From: Mycolicibacterium malmesburyense
GTDB taxonomy: Bacteria; Actinomycetota; Actinomycetes; Mycobacteriales; Mycobacteriaceae
NCBI RefSeq assembly: GCF_001050015.1
Contig: NZ_CVTB01000257.1
Location: 1 to 56,247, forward strand
Direction of reading: 5' to 3'
Length of the DNA: 56,247 bases
Part shown: positions 26,649 through 34,995 of the stretch, piece after piece
Position numbering within the stretch: position 1 is the stretch's first letter
How the letters are laid out: each line of letters starts with the position of its first letter
Position numbers and translations under genes: made by a program
The notes under the pieces: generated by a model
The model's database searches: none
What the model was told of the DNA's origin: nothing
Seen by the model: only the letters and a program-made list of their open reading frames with translations

Positions 26649-28502
26649 CTACGGCACCGGCTGGTAGGGATTCTGCGGCACCTGGATCGGAATCGGAACG
26701 GGCACGAACGGCACGGTCAGGTAGGTGGTCGTCATCGGCGTCGTGGTTGCCGTGGCGATCGAGGTCGTGGTCGTGGTGGGGGCCGTGGTGGTCGTCCTGG
26801 GCTGGGTTGTCGTGGTCGACGGGGTGGTCGTGGTGGTCGTCGTCGTAGTTGTCGTCGTCGTGGTCGTTGTCGTCGTGGTGGTTGTCGTCGTCGGTTGTGT
26901 GGTGGTGACGACCGTCGTTGTGGGCGGCGGCGGAGGCGGTGGCGGCGCTTCGGTGGTCACCGGCGGAGGGGGCGGTTGGTGGGGCAAGGTGACGGTCTCG
27001 ACCGGGGGCGGTGGCGCCTCGGGGGCAACGGGTTCGGGCGCCGGCGCGGACGGCGGCGGCACCGGCGCGGTCCGCGGCGCCTCGGTCACGCCGGTGTTGC
27101 CGGTCGCGCTGGTCAGGGCGATGGCCACCCCGCCGACGGCGACCACCGCGATGGCCGCCGCGACGCCCATGACGAGCCCCGGTATCCGCTGCCATATCCG
27201 CGGTTCGTCGATCGGTCCCGTCGGAGCCACCACGTACTGCACGGGCGGTGGCCGCATCGACCCGGTGTCGTACGGCGTTTCGTACGGTCCCGGACCGGTG
27301 TACGGCAGCGGTTCGTCGGCGGCGTCGTCCTGCGACCACGCCAGCGCGCGAAAGGTCTCCGACGCCGGGGAGTCGACCGGCGACACCGGCGCCAACCCGG
27401 TCGGTGCGTCCGGTGAGGCCGCGGGAGCCAACCCGGTCGGTGCGTCCGGAGAGGCCGCGGGCGCCAACCCCGTCGGTGCGTCCGGGGATGCCACCGGCGA
27501 CAAACCGGTGCGGGCTTCGGCGGCCGAGGTGTACGCGCCGACGACCGCCGCGCCCCTCGCCGCGTCGAGCCCCGGCCCCGCGGTGGTGAGCACCGACATC
27601 CCGGAGTGCTCGGACAACCGCCGTTCGACGAGCGGCATCGCAGCACCGCCGCCGGTGGCAACCAGAGCCGCGACGTCGGGCCAACCAATCCTGTTGCGCT
27701 GCAACGTGTTATCGAGTGCGTCCAGGACACCGGCAAGAGGTACCGCTATCAATGTCTCGAGCTCGTCGCGAGTCACGCGGACAGCGGTGCGCCGATCGGG
27801 CAGCTGCGCGTCGAGGTCGGTGGCCTCCTGCGTCGACAGGCGTTCCTTGGCGCCGCGGCATTCCTCTCGCAGACCAGCGAGTGACGCCACCGCGGCCGTG
27901 CCCGTGGGATCGACCCCACCCGACGCCGCGAGCGCGTCGACCACGTGTGCCATCAGGGCCTGGTCCACGAGCGCACCGGAGAACTCCGCATGCCGGGTGG
28001 TCTCGTCGATGGGTTCGAAAGCGTCGCCCGCGTCGGCCAGCGTGATGCTGGTGCCACCGCCGCCGAAGTCCACCACGGCCAGGACTCCCTGCGCGGGTAG
28101 CCCCGGGGTCTCCTGCAGCGCGGTCAGCGACGCCTTGGCGTCCGAGACGAGTCGGACACGCGTGGCGTCGGCACCCAGTACGGGATGCCCGCGCATCGCC
28201 GCGCGCAGAGTCCGCAGGGTCGCCGGACCCCAGTGAGCCGGGACCGCGACCGTGACGTCGTCGGTCGGCGCTCCGCCGGCGTCGGCCAGTTCCGCCAGCG
28301 CGGCCACCAATAACCGGTCGGCCGAATGCGACGAGCCGTCCGCGGCCACCAGAGGAACCCGGTCCCCGACCCGTTCGACAAAGCCAGACATCACCGAGCC
28401 GTCCGGCAGGGCGTACACCGAACGACGAATCACGGGTTGATTGCCGATTCGCACCGCGACCAAGTTCGTCGTCCCGATCGACAACCCCAACGGGTCGCTC
28501 AT
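26649..28502 (-). CDS. Membrane-anchored Hsp70-like protein with Pro/Thr-rich tail (Rv0312-like)
   Basis: 617 residues from the ATG at 28502 (SDPLGLSIGTTNLVAVRIGN); an upstream GTG at 28514 would add four. An Hsp70/actin-like region (about 1-340) has an intact first phosphate loop (SIGTTNL), a second (VDFGGGGTSITLAD) and an adenosine-type motif (VATGGGAAMPLVERRL). Then come three 12-residue repeats (ASPDAPTGLAPA type), an acidic linker and one membrane helix at about 438-464. The outside tail is Pro-rich and contains a run of more than 20 Thr. M. tuberculosis Rv0312 is a Pro/Thr-rich protein of about the same length in the same neighbourhood. The Thr run is a possible O-mannosylation target. 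Function unknown. Confidence 0.88.
   Translation of the reverse strand: MSDPLGLSIGTTNLVAVRIGNQPVIRRSVYALPDGSVMSGFVERVGDRVPLVAADGSSHSADRLLVAALAELADAGGAPTDDVTVAVPAHWGPATLRTLRAAMRGHPVLGADATRVRLVSDAKASLTALQETPGLPAQGVLAVVDFGGGGTSITLADAGDAFEPIDETTRHAEFSGALVDQALMAHVVDALAASGGVDPTGTAAVASLAGLREECRGAKERLSTQEATDLDAQLPDRRTAVRVTRDELETLIAVPLAGVLDALDNTLQRNRIGWPDVAALVATGGGAAMPLVERRLSEHSGMSVLTTAGPGLDAARGAAVVGAYTSAAEARTGLSPVASPDAPTGLAPAASPDAPTGLAPAASPDAPTGLAPVSPVDSPASETFRALAWSQDDAADEPLPYTGPGPYETPYDTGSMRPPPVQYVVAPTGPIDEPRIWQRIPGLVMGVAAAIAVVAVGGVAIALTSATGNTGVTEAPRTAPVPPPSAPAPEPVAPEAPPPPVETVTLPHQPPPPPVTTEAPPPPPPPPTTTVVTTTQPTTTTTTTTTTTTTTTTTTTTTTTPSTTTTQPRTTTTAPTTTTTSIATATTTPMTTTYLTVPFVPVPIPIQVPQNPYQPVP
27391..27498. 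repeat. 36-base tandem repeat in the Rv0312-like gene
   Basis: Three near-identical in-frame copies begin at 27391, 27427 and 27463, followed by a decayed copy at about 27499. They encode a 12-residue Ala/Pro/Asp/Thr unit between the Hsp70-like region and the membrane helix. Copy number may vary between strains. Confidence 0.85.
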
Positions 28503-28612
28503 AACGGACCACACGATAGTCGGCTCACCACCGCGAACCGGTCAGACACTCCGTGCGAACCCCGTTCGGCCCCCGCCGTTTTGGAGCGCACCGAGCGGGT
28601 ATTTGAAATGCC

Positions 28613-30118
28613 ATGACATCTCTCTGGCTAGCAAACCGCGCCGAGCATCCGATTCCACCCGATCCGTTGGTCGAATCCGAGCGGTCGGCCGACGTCGTAG
28701 TGGTCGGCGCGGGCATCACCGGTCTCATCACCGCGGTGTTGTTGGCGCGTGCCGGCAAGGACGTGCTGGTGCTCGAAGCCCAACGCGTCGGGGCGGGCGC
28801 CACCGGCAACACCACCGCCAAGATCAGCCTGCTGCAGAGCACGAAACTGTCGAAGATCGTCGCCAAGCACGGTGCTGGGACGGCGAAGCAGTACGTCGAG
28901 GGCAACCTCGAGGGCCAGGAGTGGCTGGTCCAGCACTGTGAGGCAAACGGGCTGTCGGTACAGCGCGAGGACGCTTACACCTATGCGCAGTCGGAGAAGG
29001 GTGTCTCCTCGGTGCGCGAGGAACTGGAGGCGTGCCATTCGGCGGGCTTGGATGTCGACTGGGTCGACGACGCCGACGTACCGTTTCCGTTCCACGGCGC
29101 CGTGCGATTGGCCGACCAGACTCAGTTCGACCCGATGCCGTTGCTCGACAGCCTCGTGGTGGAGCTCGACGAGCGCGGCGGGCAGTTGGCGCAAGGCGTT
29201 CGGGTGCAGAATGTTTCGAACGACGGCGACAAACTCGCGCTCGGCGTGCGGACCACCGCCGGCGACGAATTCGACGTCCACGCAAAGCAATGCGTCCTCG
29301 CGACGGGCATTCCGATCCTCGACCGCGGCGGTTTCTTCGCCCGGCTCAAACCGCAACGCTCCTACTGCATGGCCTACAAGGTGCCGGGAAACATCACGCG
29401 GGGCATGTACATCTCCGCTGATTCGCCGACCAGATCGTTGCGTTATGCACCGACACCGGACGGCGACCGGTTGATCGCCGGTGGCGCGGGACATCCCGTC
29501 GGCCACGAGAAGAGCCCGGCGTCGTCCGTGCAGGAGCTCGACCAGTGGACGAAGCTGCACTTTCCGGGGGCTATGCAGACGCATTACTGGTCGGCGCAAG
29601 ACTACTCACCCATCGACGAACTTCCCTATGTCGGCCCGATCCTTCCCGGCAACGACAAGATCTTTGTGGCAACGGGTTTCGACAAGTGGGGCATGACCAA
29701 CGGAACTGCTGCCGCGCTGGCCCTGTCGAGTCGCATCCTCGGGGGCCGGATGGACTGGGCCGAGGCCTTCGCCAGCTGGAGCCCGCACGAGTTGTCGGGC
29801 ATCCCCAAGGCGATGCAGACCAACGCGCAGGTGGCGCTCTACCTGACCCGCGGGTGGATCACGCCTGTCACCAGGATTCTCAATCGCACCCCCGAGGAGG
29901 GCGGCGTGGTCAGCGGCCCGCCGTGGGACCTGGAGGCCCGAAGCGTGGTGGACGGCCGCGAATACCGCGTCTCGCCGGTGTGCCCGCATCTCGGTGGCAT
30001 CGTCAACTGGAACGACGCCGACGAGTCCTGGGAGTGCCCTCTGCACGGATCGCGATTCGCTCCCGACGGCACCCTTCTCGAAGGGCCGGCGACGCGCAAC
30101 CTCACTGCGGCGCAGTAG
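28613..30118 (+). CDS. FAD-dependent oxidoreductase with C-terminal Rieske domain
   Basis: 501 residues, ATG start. The N-terminal Rossmann loop is VVVGAGITGLITAVLLARAG with VLEAQRVGAGATGNTTAK, the DAO/glycine-oxidase family. The C-terminal 90 residues form a Rieske 2Fe-2S domain: CPHLGGIVNWN and CPLHGSRFAPDG supply the Cys-x-His and Cys-x2-His ligands. The fusion suggests electrons move from an amine or similar substrate through FAD to the Rieske cluster. The substrate is not known. The gene is divergent from the Rv0312-like gene and overlaps the next minus-strand gene by 17 bases, tail to tail. Confidence 0.9.
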   Translation: MTSLWLANRAEHPIPPDPLVESERSADVVVVGAGITGLITAVLLARAGKDVLVLEAQRVGAGATGNTTAKISLLQSTKLSKIVAKHGAGTAKQYVEGNLEGQEWLVQHCEANGLSVQREDAYTYAQSEKGVSSVREELEACHSAGLDVDWVDDADVPFPFHGAVRLADQTQFDPMPLLDSLVVELDERGGQLAQGVRVQNVSNDGDKLALGVRTTAGDEFDVHAKQCVLATGIPILDRGGFFARLKPQRSYCMAYKVPGNITRGMYISADSPTRSLRYAPTPDGDRLIAGGAGHPVGHEKSPASSVQELDQWTKLHFPGAMQTHYWSAQDYSPIDELPYVGPILPGNDKIFVATGFDKWGMTNGTAAALALSSRILGGRMDWAEAFASWSPHELSGIPKAMQTNAQVALYLTRGWITPVTRILNRTPEEGGVVSGPPWDLEARSVVDGREYRVSPVCPHLGGIVNWNDADESWECPLHGSRFAPDGTLLEGPATRNLTAAQ

Positions 30119-30863
30119 TTATCGGTTTCTCCGGCAGGAAACGCCGCACCGCGATCGACCCGACGATGCCGATCGCGATCAGCGCGATGGCGACGGTGTC
30201 GGAAGTCGAATCCGACACCCAGCCGACGATTCCGGTGACGGTGAGGAACGGCGGAAGCCAGTCGATGGCGCCCGACCACGAGTTCGAATCCCCCGTCGCG
30301 TAGTCGGGATAGAACTCGGTGAACGACGCGGCGAAGACGATGGCGCCGATGGGGATGATCCACGCGGTCCAGAAGTTGTCGTTGTCATGCAGGACGGCGT
30401 CGCCGATGCCGCCCGAGATCGCCGACACCACGAACGCGGAGGCCCACGCGCCGGTGATCGCGTAGTTGATGCGCCGGAAGGGGGCGGTGTCCCAGTACTC
30501 GCGTGGCGTCGTGTCCTTCGCGTACGCCATCGTGAAGGGCCGGCGCACGATCAGCGTGCCGACGGCGAACACGGCCAGCACGATGTTGCTGAGCTCGCCC
30601 GCCCACAGCTGCAACCAGTCGATCACCCCGTCCGGGGCGAGCAGGCCGATCACGGCGAGCACACCGAAGTAGGTGATGCTCAGCGCTTCGAGTGAGTGGA
30701 CGGGCACGCCGCGGCGGGTACCGACCCACAGCGTCAGCAGGGCGAGGCCGAGTGCCGCGGAGGCGGCCTCCTCGAACCGGCCGGGACCTGCGACGACCGC
30801 CATGAGGATCCACGGCGCCAGCCCCGCGAACGGAGATTTGACGTAGGCGTCGACGAATTTCAT
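30102..30863 (-). CDS. Multi-pass membrane protein of unknown function
   Basis: 253 residues from the ATG at 30863 (KFVDAYVKSPFAGLAPW); the longer frame to 31214 overlaps the divergent gene. About six to eight hydrophobic segments (ILMAVVAG, AALGLALLTLWVG, GVLAVIGLLAP, NIVLAVFAVGTLIV, FVVSAISGGIG, WIIPIGAIVFAASF, IALIAIGIVGSIAV) are joined by short loops. A conserved-looking YWDTAPFRRINY and FYPDYATGDSNSW lie in loops. It is not recognised beyond an integral membrane protein. Confidence 0.8.
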   Translation of the reverse strand: MKFVDAYVKSPFAGLAPWILMAVVAGPGRFEEAASAALGLALLTLWVGTRRGVPVHSLEALSITYFGVLAVIGLLAPDGVIDWLQLWAGELSNIVLAVFAVGTLIVRRPFTMAYAKDTTPREYWDTAPFRRINYAITGAWASAFVVSAISGGIGDAVLHDNDNFWTAWIIPIGAIVFAASFTEFYPDYATGDSNSWSGAIDWLPPFLTVTGIVGWVSDSTSDTVAIALIAIGIVGSIAVRRFLPEKPITTAPQ

Positions 30864-30900
30864 GTCCGGACTGTACGCGCTGGAGAGGGGTTGTGTTGCA

Positions 30901-31368
30901 ATGTCGGGCATGGGTGACATCGATGAGATCCAACAAGTGAAGTTCCGATACTTGCGCGCGCTCGACACCAAGCACTGGGACGAGTTCGCCGACACCCTCA
31001 CCGAGGATGTGGTCGGCAAGTACGGAGAGTCGATCGGCGAGGAGCACCACTTCACCAATCGCGACGAGTTGGTCAAGTTCATGCGCAACTCGCTGGGCCC
31101 CGAGATCATCACCGAGCACCGCGTCACCCACCCCGAGATCACCGTCGACGGCGACGAGGCCACGGGCACCTGGTACCTGCAGGACCGGGTGATCGCGCCG
31201 GACTTCAACTTCATGCTGATCGGCGCCGGCTTCTATCACGACCGGTACCGGCGGACCGCCGACGGGTGGCGGATCAGCGAAACCGGCTACGACCGCACCT
31301 ACGACGCGTCGATGTCGCTCGAGGCGTTGAACTTCAAGGTGAAACCCGGTCGCGCACTGAACATCTGA
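30901..31368 (+). CDS. SnoaL-like (NTF2-fold) protein
   Basis: 155 residues from the ATG at 30901, 12 bases after GGAGAGGGG; the ATG at 30910 is an alternative. The pattern IDEIQQVKFRYLRALDTKHW followed by EFADTLTEDV and a C-terminal beta sheet (YRRTADGWRISETGYDRTYD) fits SnoaL-like polyketide-cyclase/dehydratase-type proteins. Length and position next to the Rv0309-like gene suggest Rv0310c. The ligand or reaction is unknown. Its stop is one base from the end of the convergent L,D-transpeptidase-like gene. Confidence 0.85.
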   Translation: MSGMGDIDEIQQVKFRYLRALDTKHWDEFADTLTEDVVGKYGESIGEEHHFTNRDELVKFMRNSLGPEIITEHRVTHPEITVDGDEATGTWYLQDRVIAPDFNFMLIGAGFYHDRYRRTADGWRISETGYDRTYDASMSLEALNFKVKPGRALNI

Positions 31369-31369
31369 G

Positions 31370-32029
31370 TCACTGAGCGAGCGCGATCAGCGCGCCGGGT
31401 CGAAGCCACCGCATGATCTCGACGAGCTTGCCGTCGTCGATGGCCACACATCCGGCCGTGGGTCCGCCGTCGGTGGCGTGCAGGAAGAAGGCGCCACCGT
31501 TACCGGGCACCCGTGCCTTGTTGACGCCCATCACGACGGCGTGTACGTACTGCGGAATCTGAAGGTTCTCGGTGCCGCTGGCCGGGTCCGTGTCGAACGG
31601 GCACTGCGCCTTCTTGCATACCTGCATGGTGTTGTAGGTCGGGCTCTTCATGTCGCCGTCCCACCAGTGATCCGGCCCGACCTGCACGTAGGGCAGTCCG
31701 CCGCCGGGGTTGGGCGCGGTGCCGAACGCGAAGTCGAGCGTGAAAACGCCCATCGGCGTTTTCATTTCGCCGTCGTGGGTCTCGGGCGCCATGCCTTTGG
31801 CGCCGATCCAGGCCGGGATGCCCGCCGCGACGGCTTGCCAACCGGCGCCGGTCCGCTGGTACACATCCATCTTGGCCTTCGAACCGCCCACGCCGACAAC
31901 GGAAATCACCTGGGTGGCGTTACCCACCGACTTGGCGAACCACGGTACGGTCTGGGCCTGGCCGACGGGGGCCGTCGCGAGGGCGGTCAGTCCCACGCAC
32001 AGCAGGATCAGCAGTCGGCGCACCGACAC
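31370..32029 (-). CDS. Exported L,D-transpeptidase (YkuD)-like protein, Rv0309-like
   Basis: 219 residues, GTG start at 32029. A signal peptide (LLILLCVGLTALATAPVGQAQ) precedes one catalytic-type domain. The motif HATDGGPTAGCVAIDDG carries the His and the nucleophilic Cys expected for YkuD enzymes, and KTPMGVFTLDFAFG is a family segment. Family members cross-link or trim peptidoglycan in the cell wall. This short subgroup (Rv0309, 218 residues) has not been clearly assigned a substrate. Two further Cys (VCKKAQC) could form a disulfide outside the membrane. Confidence 0.85.
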   Translation of the reverse strand: MSVRRLLILLCVGLTALATAPVGQAQTVPWFAKSVGNATQVISVVGVGGSKAKMDVYQRTGAGWQAVAAGIPAWIGAKGMAPETHDGEMKTPMGVFTLDFAFGTAPNPGGGLPYVQVGPDHWWDGDMKSPTYNTMQVCKKAQCPFDTDPASGTENLQIPQYVHAVVMGVNKARVPGNGGAFFLHATDGGPTAGCVAIDDGKLVEIMRWLRPGALIALAQ

Positions 32030-32032
32030 ATG

Positions 32033-32858
32033 CTAAGTCGCGATGTGCTGCGCTTCGAGTAAGCCACGCAGCCAGGACGACCATTTGTCTTGTTCGGCCC
32101 CGGCGATCCGCGGCGTCGTCGCCGTAGAAGAAGATGCTCGCCATGGCGCTCACCTGGCCGGCGACCGTGCACGTACCCAGGGTGGCGATGCCTTGTGCGG
32201 GCTCGTCGATGCGCATCATCAGGTCACGGACCTTGTTGTCCTGGTGGACGCGGTGCACGACGCCGGCGAGGCGTGGTGCCTCGGGCGGGGATTCGCGGCG
32301 TTCGCCGACGTTGGCGCCCGAGAGGTTCAGCGCCGCGGTGAGCCTCGCCCATGCCTGCGACTCGTCGCCGTCATGGGTGGCCATGACTCGCACGCTCGAC
32401 GCGGGCAATCCGGCGAAGTCCGAGAGATAGATCTTGAGCACCTCGAAGGCCCCGGGCCAACCGGTCTCGAAGCTCTCCAGTTCGTCGTCCCAGTCGTCGC
32501 GGTCGGAAAAGAGGCTGTGCACCATCCGGATAACGCAGCGGTCACCGGAGCGGCTGGTGACCGTCACCTCGGTGGCCAGCGGCGGCGCGTCTCCGCTCCA
32601 GTCGTATTCCTCGTAGGCGAAGCGATGTGGAGGATCCCAGGCGGTCACCTTCCCGCGCGAGACGTCCGTACCGCAGCTCTCACCGCCGAAGTCGAAGCTG
32701 ATGGCACCGCCGACGCGTTCGTCGACCGAGGTCGCCGTGAACCAGGCGCCCATGCCGGCTCCGGTGGCGATGGCATGCCACACCTGTTCCGGTGTGCCCG
32801 GCACGAGCACCTCCACCGCTACCTCGCGCCTGCCGGAATCATCTCTGTACAAGGGCAT
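32033..32858 (-). CDS. SRPBCC/AHSA1-family protein, 3' end frameshifted
   Basis: The N-terminal 150 residues are an AHSA1-type START fold (VPGTPEQVWHAIATGAGMGA, FDFGGESCGTDVSRGKVTAW, WPGAFEVLKIYLSDFAG). About 100 more residues form a second partial domain ending SIFFYGDDAADR. After that the frame changes: as read, it runs on to 31920 across the start of the next gene with unrelated residues. Removing one base of the CCCC at 32098-32101 restores AEQDKWSSWLRGLLEAQHIA and a stop at 32033, four bases before the next gene. So the last 25 or so residues are probably wrong as written. It starts two bases after the ArsR-type gene stop, so the pair is one operon. Confidence 0.8.
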
Positions 32859-32859
32859 T

Positions 32860-33444
32860 TCATTCCTCCTTCGGAGCCGGATACGCGGCGACCAGCAGCC
32901 GGTAGCCGCGAGCGTGGGGATCGGATTCGTCGTGGTAGCGCGCCACCAGCGAGGTGATCGCCTCGGAGAGTTCCTCGGTGAACGCCGCCCGGTCGGACGG
33001 CGAGCGGAAACGGATAGCGGTGTCGATCGACAAAGTGGCCAGCCTCTTGTTCTTCTCGCGGGCGTTCGCCCACAGCTCCCCCACCTCGCGGACGGCGCGG
33101 GCGGCCAGGGCGATCAGGTAACTGGCCGACAGCCGATCGTTGGTGCGTCCGGGGTCGGCGGCGACGGGCCCCATCGCGCCGGGCGATACCACGTACGACG
33201 CGGCCGTGGCGACCAGCAGCCGCTCGCGCAGCCCGCCCCACCGGCGTTCACCGGCCTCCGCGACGAGCCGGTGCTCCTCGAGGGCCCGCAGGTGATAGTT
33301 GACCTTCTGCCGCGAGATACCGACGCGCGTGGCCAGTGCCGCCGCGGATGCGGGTTCGGTGAGTTCCGCGAGCAGTCGCCGGCGGATGGGGTCCAGGGCG
33401 GTGACCGCGGCCGCGGGATCGTCGATCACTTCCACATCGAGCAC
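32860..33444 (-). CDS. ArsR-type winged-helix regulator
   Basis: 194 residues. Residues 10-75 are a winged helix (DPIRRRLLAELTEPASAAAL, ISRQKVNYHLRALEEHRLV). The remainder is a helical domain of the type found in ArsR regulators paired with AHSA1 proteins, with no obvious metal-binding Cys pair. It is the first gene of a two-gene unit with the SRPBCC gene, with an ATGAAATG-type junction. It probably senses a small molecule and represses this operon; that is inferred from the common pairing. Confidence 0.87.
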   Translation of the reverse strand: MLDVEVIDDPAAAVTALDPIRRRLLAELTEPASAAALATRVGISRQKVNYHLRALEEHRLVAEAGERRWGGLRERLLVATAASYVVSPGAMGPVAADPGRTNDRLSASYLIALAARAVREVGELWANAREKNKRLATLSIDTAIRFRSPSDRAAFTEELSEAITSLVARYHDESDPHARGYRLLVAAYPAPKEE

Positions 33445-33501
33445 GACGCCACGATGCTCTTGACAAGATTATTTGTCAATGGTCGTGGATACGTTGGGTG
33501 G

Positions 33502-34995
33502 ATGGAACTCGCGCAGGTGGTCCGTCGTCCCGAAGGCCTACGGCGGATCACGCACGGTCTCGGCGCGCTTGACCGGGAGATCTTCGAGGCGGTCGCGGAC
33601 TCCCCGACCCCACTGCTCGACACCGTGATGCCGCCGCTGACCCGGGCGGCCGATCACTCGAAACTGTGGTTCGCGATCGCGGCGGCGATGGCCGCGACGC
33701 GCAACCCGAGCGCGCGCCGCGGCGCGGTGCGAGGCGTGCTGACGCTGGCGGCGACGAGTTTGATCACCAACCAGGGCGCCAAGCGCATCCGCCGTCGACC
33801 GCGCCCCGCGTTCGGTGCCGTGCCACTGGTGCGCCGCACGCGCCGCCAACCGACCTCCAACTCGTTTCCGTCGGGGCACTCCGCGAGCGCCGCCGCCTTC
33901 GCGGTGGGCGTCGGACTGGAGAGCGCTTCTCTCGGGCTTCCCCTGGCGCTTCTGGCCGGCCTCGTGGGACTGTCTCGCGTGGCCGTCGGAGCGCACTACC
34001 CCGGTGACGTGATCGCCGGGTTCGGCCTCGGTGCGGCCGTCGCCGTGCTGGGTGGGCGGGTCGTGCCGCCGGCGGTGCCGACACGGCTTCCGACCGCGGA
34101 CCCGCTACGGGTCGAGACCCCACCGCGCCCGGACGGTGCCGGCTTGGTGCTGGTCGTCAACCCCGCCTCGGGCAGCGGCACCGGCGCAGACATCATCGAG
34201 GAGGTCCGGGATGCGTTGCCGCGCACCGAGGTTGTCGAGCTGAGCGACGACGACGACATCGCAGCAGAGTTGCGCAAGGCCGCCCAGCGGGCCGAGGTTC
34301 TGGCGATCGGGGGCGGCGACGGAACGGTGTCGTGCGCGGCCGCCGCGGCAATCGAAGCGGGCGTGCCGCTGGCGGTCTTCCCGGGCGGTACGTTCAACCA
34401 CTTCGCGAAGGACATCGGTTGCGACACCGTGGAAAAGACCGTCGACGCGATCCGCCGCGGCAGCGTCGCCTGCGTCGACATGGTGTGCCTCAACGAGAAG
34501 CAGATGGTCGTCAACACCGCGAGCATCGGCGCCTACCCGGCGTTCGTTCGGACGCGGGAGAAGTACGAACGCAAGATCGGCAAACCGCTGGCCGGCCTCT
34601 ACGCGATGTATCACACGCTGCGTCACGAGGACCCGGTACGCATCCGCTACGACAACAAGACGCTGCAGACTTTCCTGTTCTTCCTCGGCAATTCGGCCTA
34701 TCTCCCTTCGGGATTCGCGCCGTCACGGCGGGACCGCATGGACGACGGCCTGATGGACGTCAGGATCCTCGAAACGGGTCGCCGGTTCAGCAAGCTGCGC
34801 ATCCTCGTCGACGTCACGCTCGGCCGGCTCGAGCGCAGCCCCTTCTACCACGAGATGCGGGTGCCCGAGTTCGAGTTCACCGCCGTCGACGGTCCGACGC
34901 TGCTGGCTCACGACGGCGAGGTCGGAACCGAGTGCACGACCGCTAGCTTCAGCGTGCGATACCGGGCGCTTCCGGTGTTTCGTCCGCTTCCCTGA
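33502..34995 (+). CDS. Bifunctional PAP2-type phosphatase / diacylglycerol kinase-family lipid kinase
   Basis: 497 residues from the ATG at 33502. The N-terminal 200 residues are a membrane PAP2 domain: KRIRRRPRP, SFPSGHSASAAA and SRVAVGAHYPGDVIAG are the three phosphatase signature motifs. The C-terminal 290 residues are a DAGK/sphingosine-kinase-like domain with LVVNPASGSGTG, IGGGDGTVSCA and FPGGTFNHFAKDIG. One polypeptide could therefore phosphorylate and dephosphorylate lipids. A further PAP2 protein is encoded convergently and overlaps it by 47 bases. It is divergent from the ArsR-type gene. The natural lipid is unknown. Confidence 0.9.
   Translation: MELAQVVRRPEGLRRITHGLGALDREIFEAVADSPTPLLDTVMPPLTRAADHSKLWFAIAAAMAATRNPSARRGAVRGVLTLAATSLITNQGAKRIRRRPRPAFGAVPLVRRTRRQPTSNSFPSGHSASAAAFAVGVGLESASLGLPLALLAGLVGLSRVAVGAHYPGDVIAGFGLGAAVAVLGGRVVPPAVPTRLPTADPLRVETPPRPDGAGLVLVVNPASGSGTGADIIEEVRDALPRTEVVELSDDDDIAAELRKAAQRAEVLAIGGGDGTVSCAAAAAIEAGVPLAVFPGGTFNHFAKDIGCDTVEKTVDAIRRGSVACVDMVCLNEKQMVVNTASIGAYPAFVRTREKYERKIGKPLAGLYAMYHTLRHEDPVRIRYDNKTLQTFLFFLGNSAYLPSGFAPSRRDRMDDGLMDVRILETGRRFSKLRILVDVTLGRLERSPFYHEMRVPEFEFTAVDGPTLLAHDGEVGTECTTASFSVRYRALPVFRPLP

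Noticed and set aside
26725..28236. A plus-strand frame encoding poly-Val opposite the Rv0312-like gene
   Set aside because: Poly-Val is the complement of the Thr codons; it has no start signal and no protein-like features.
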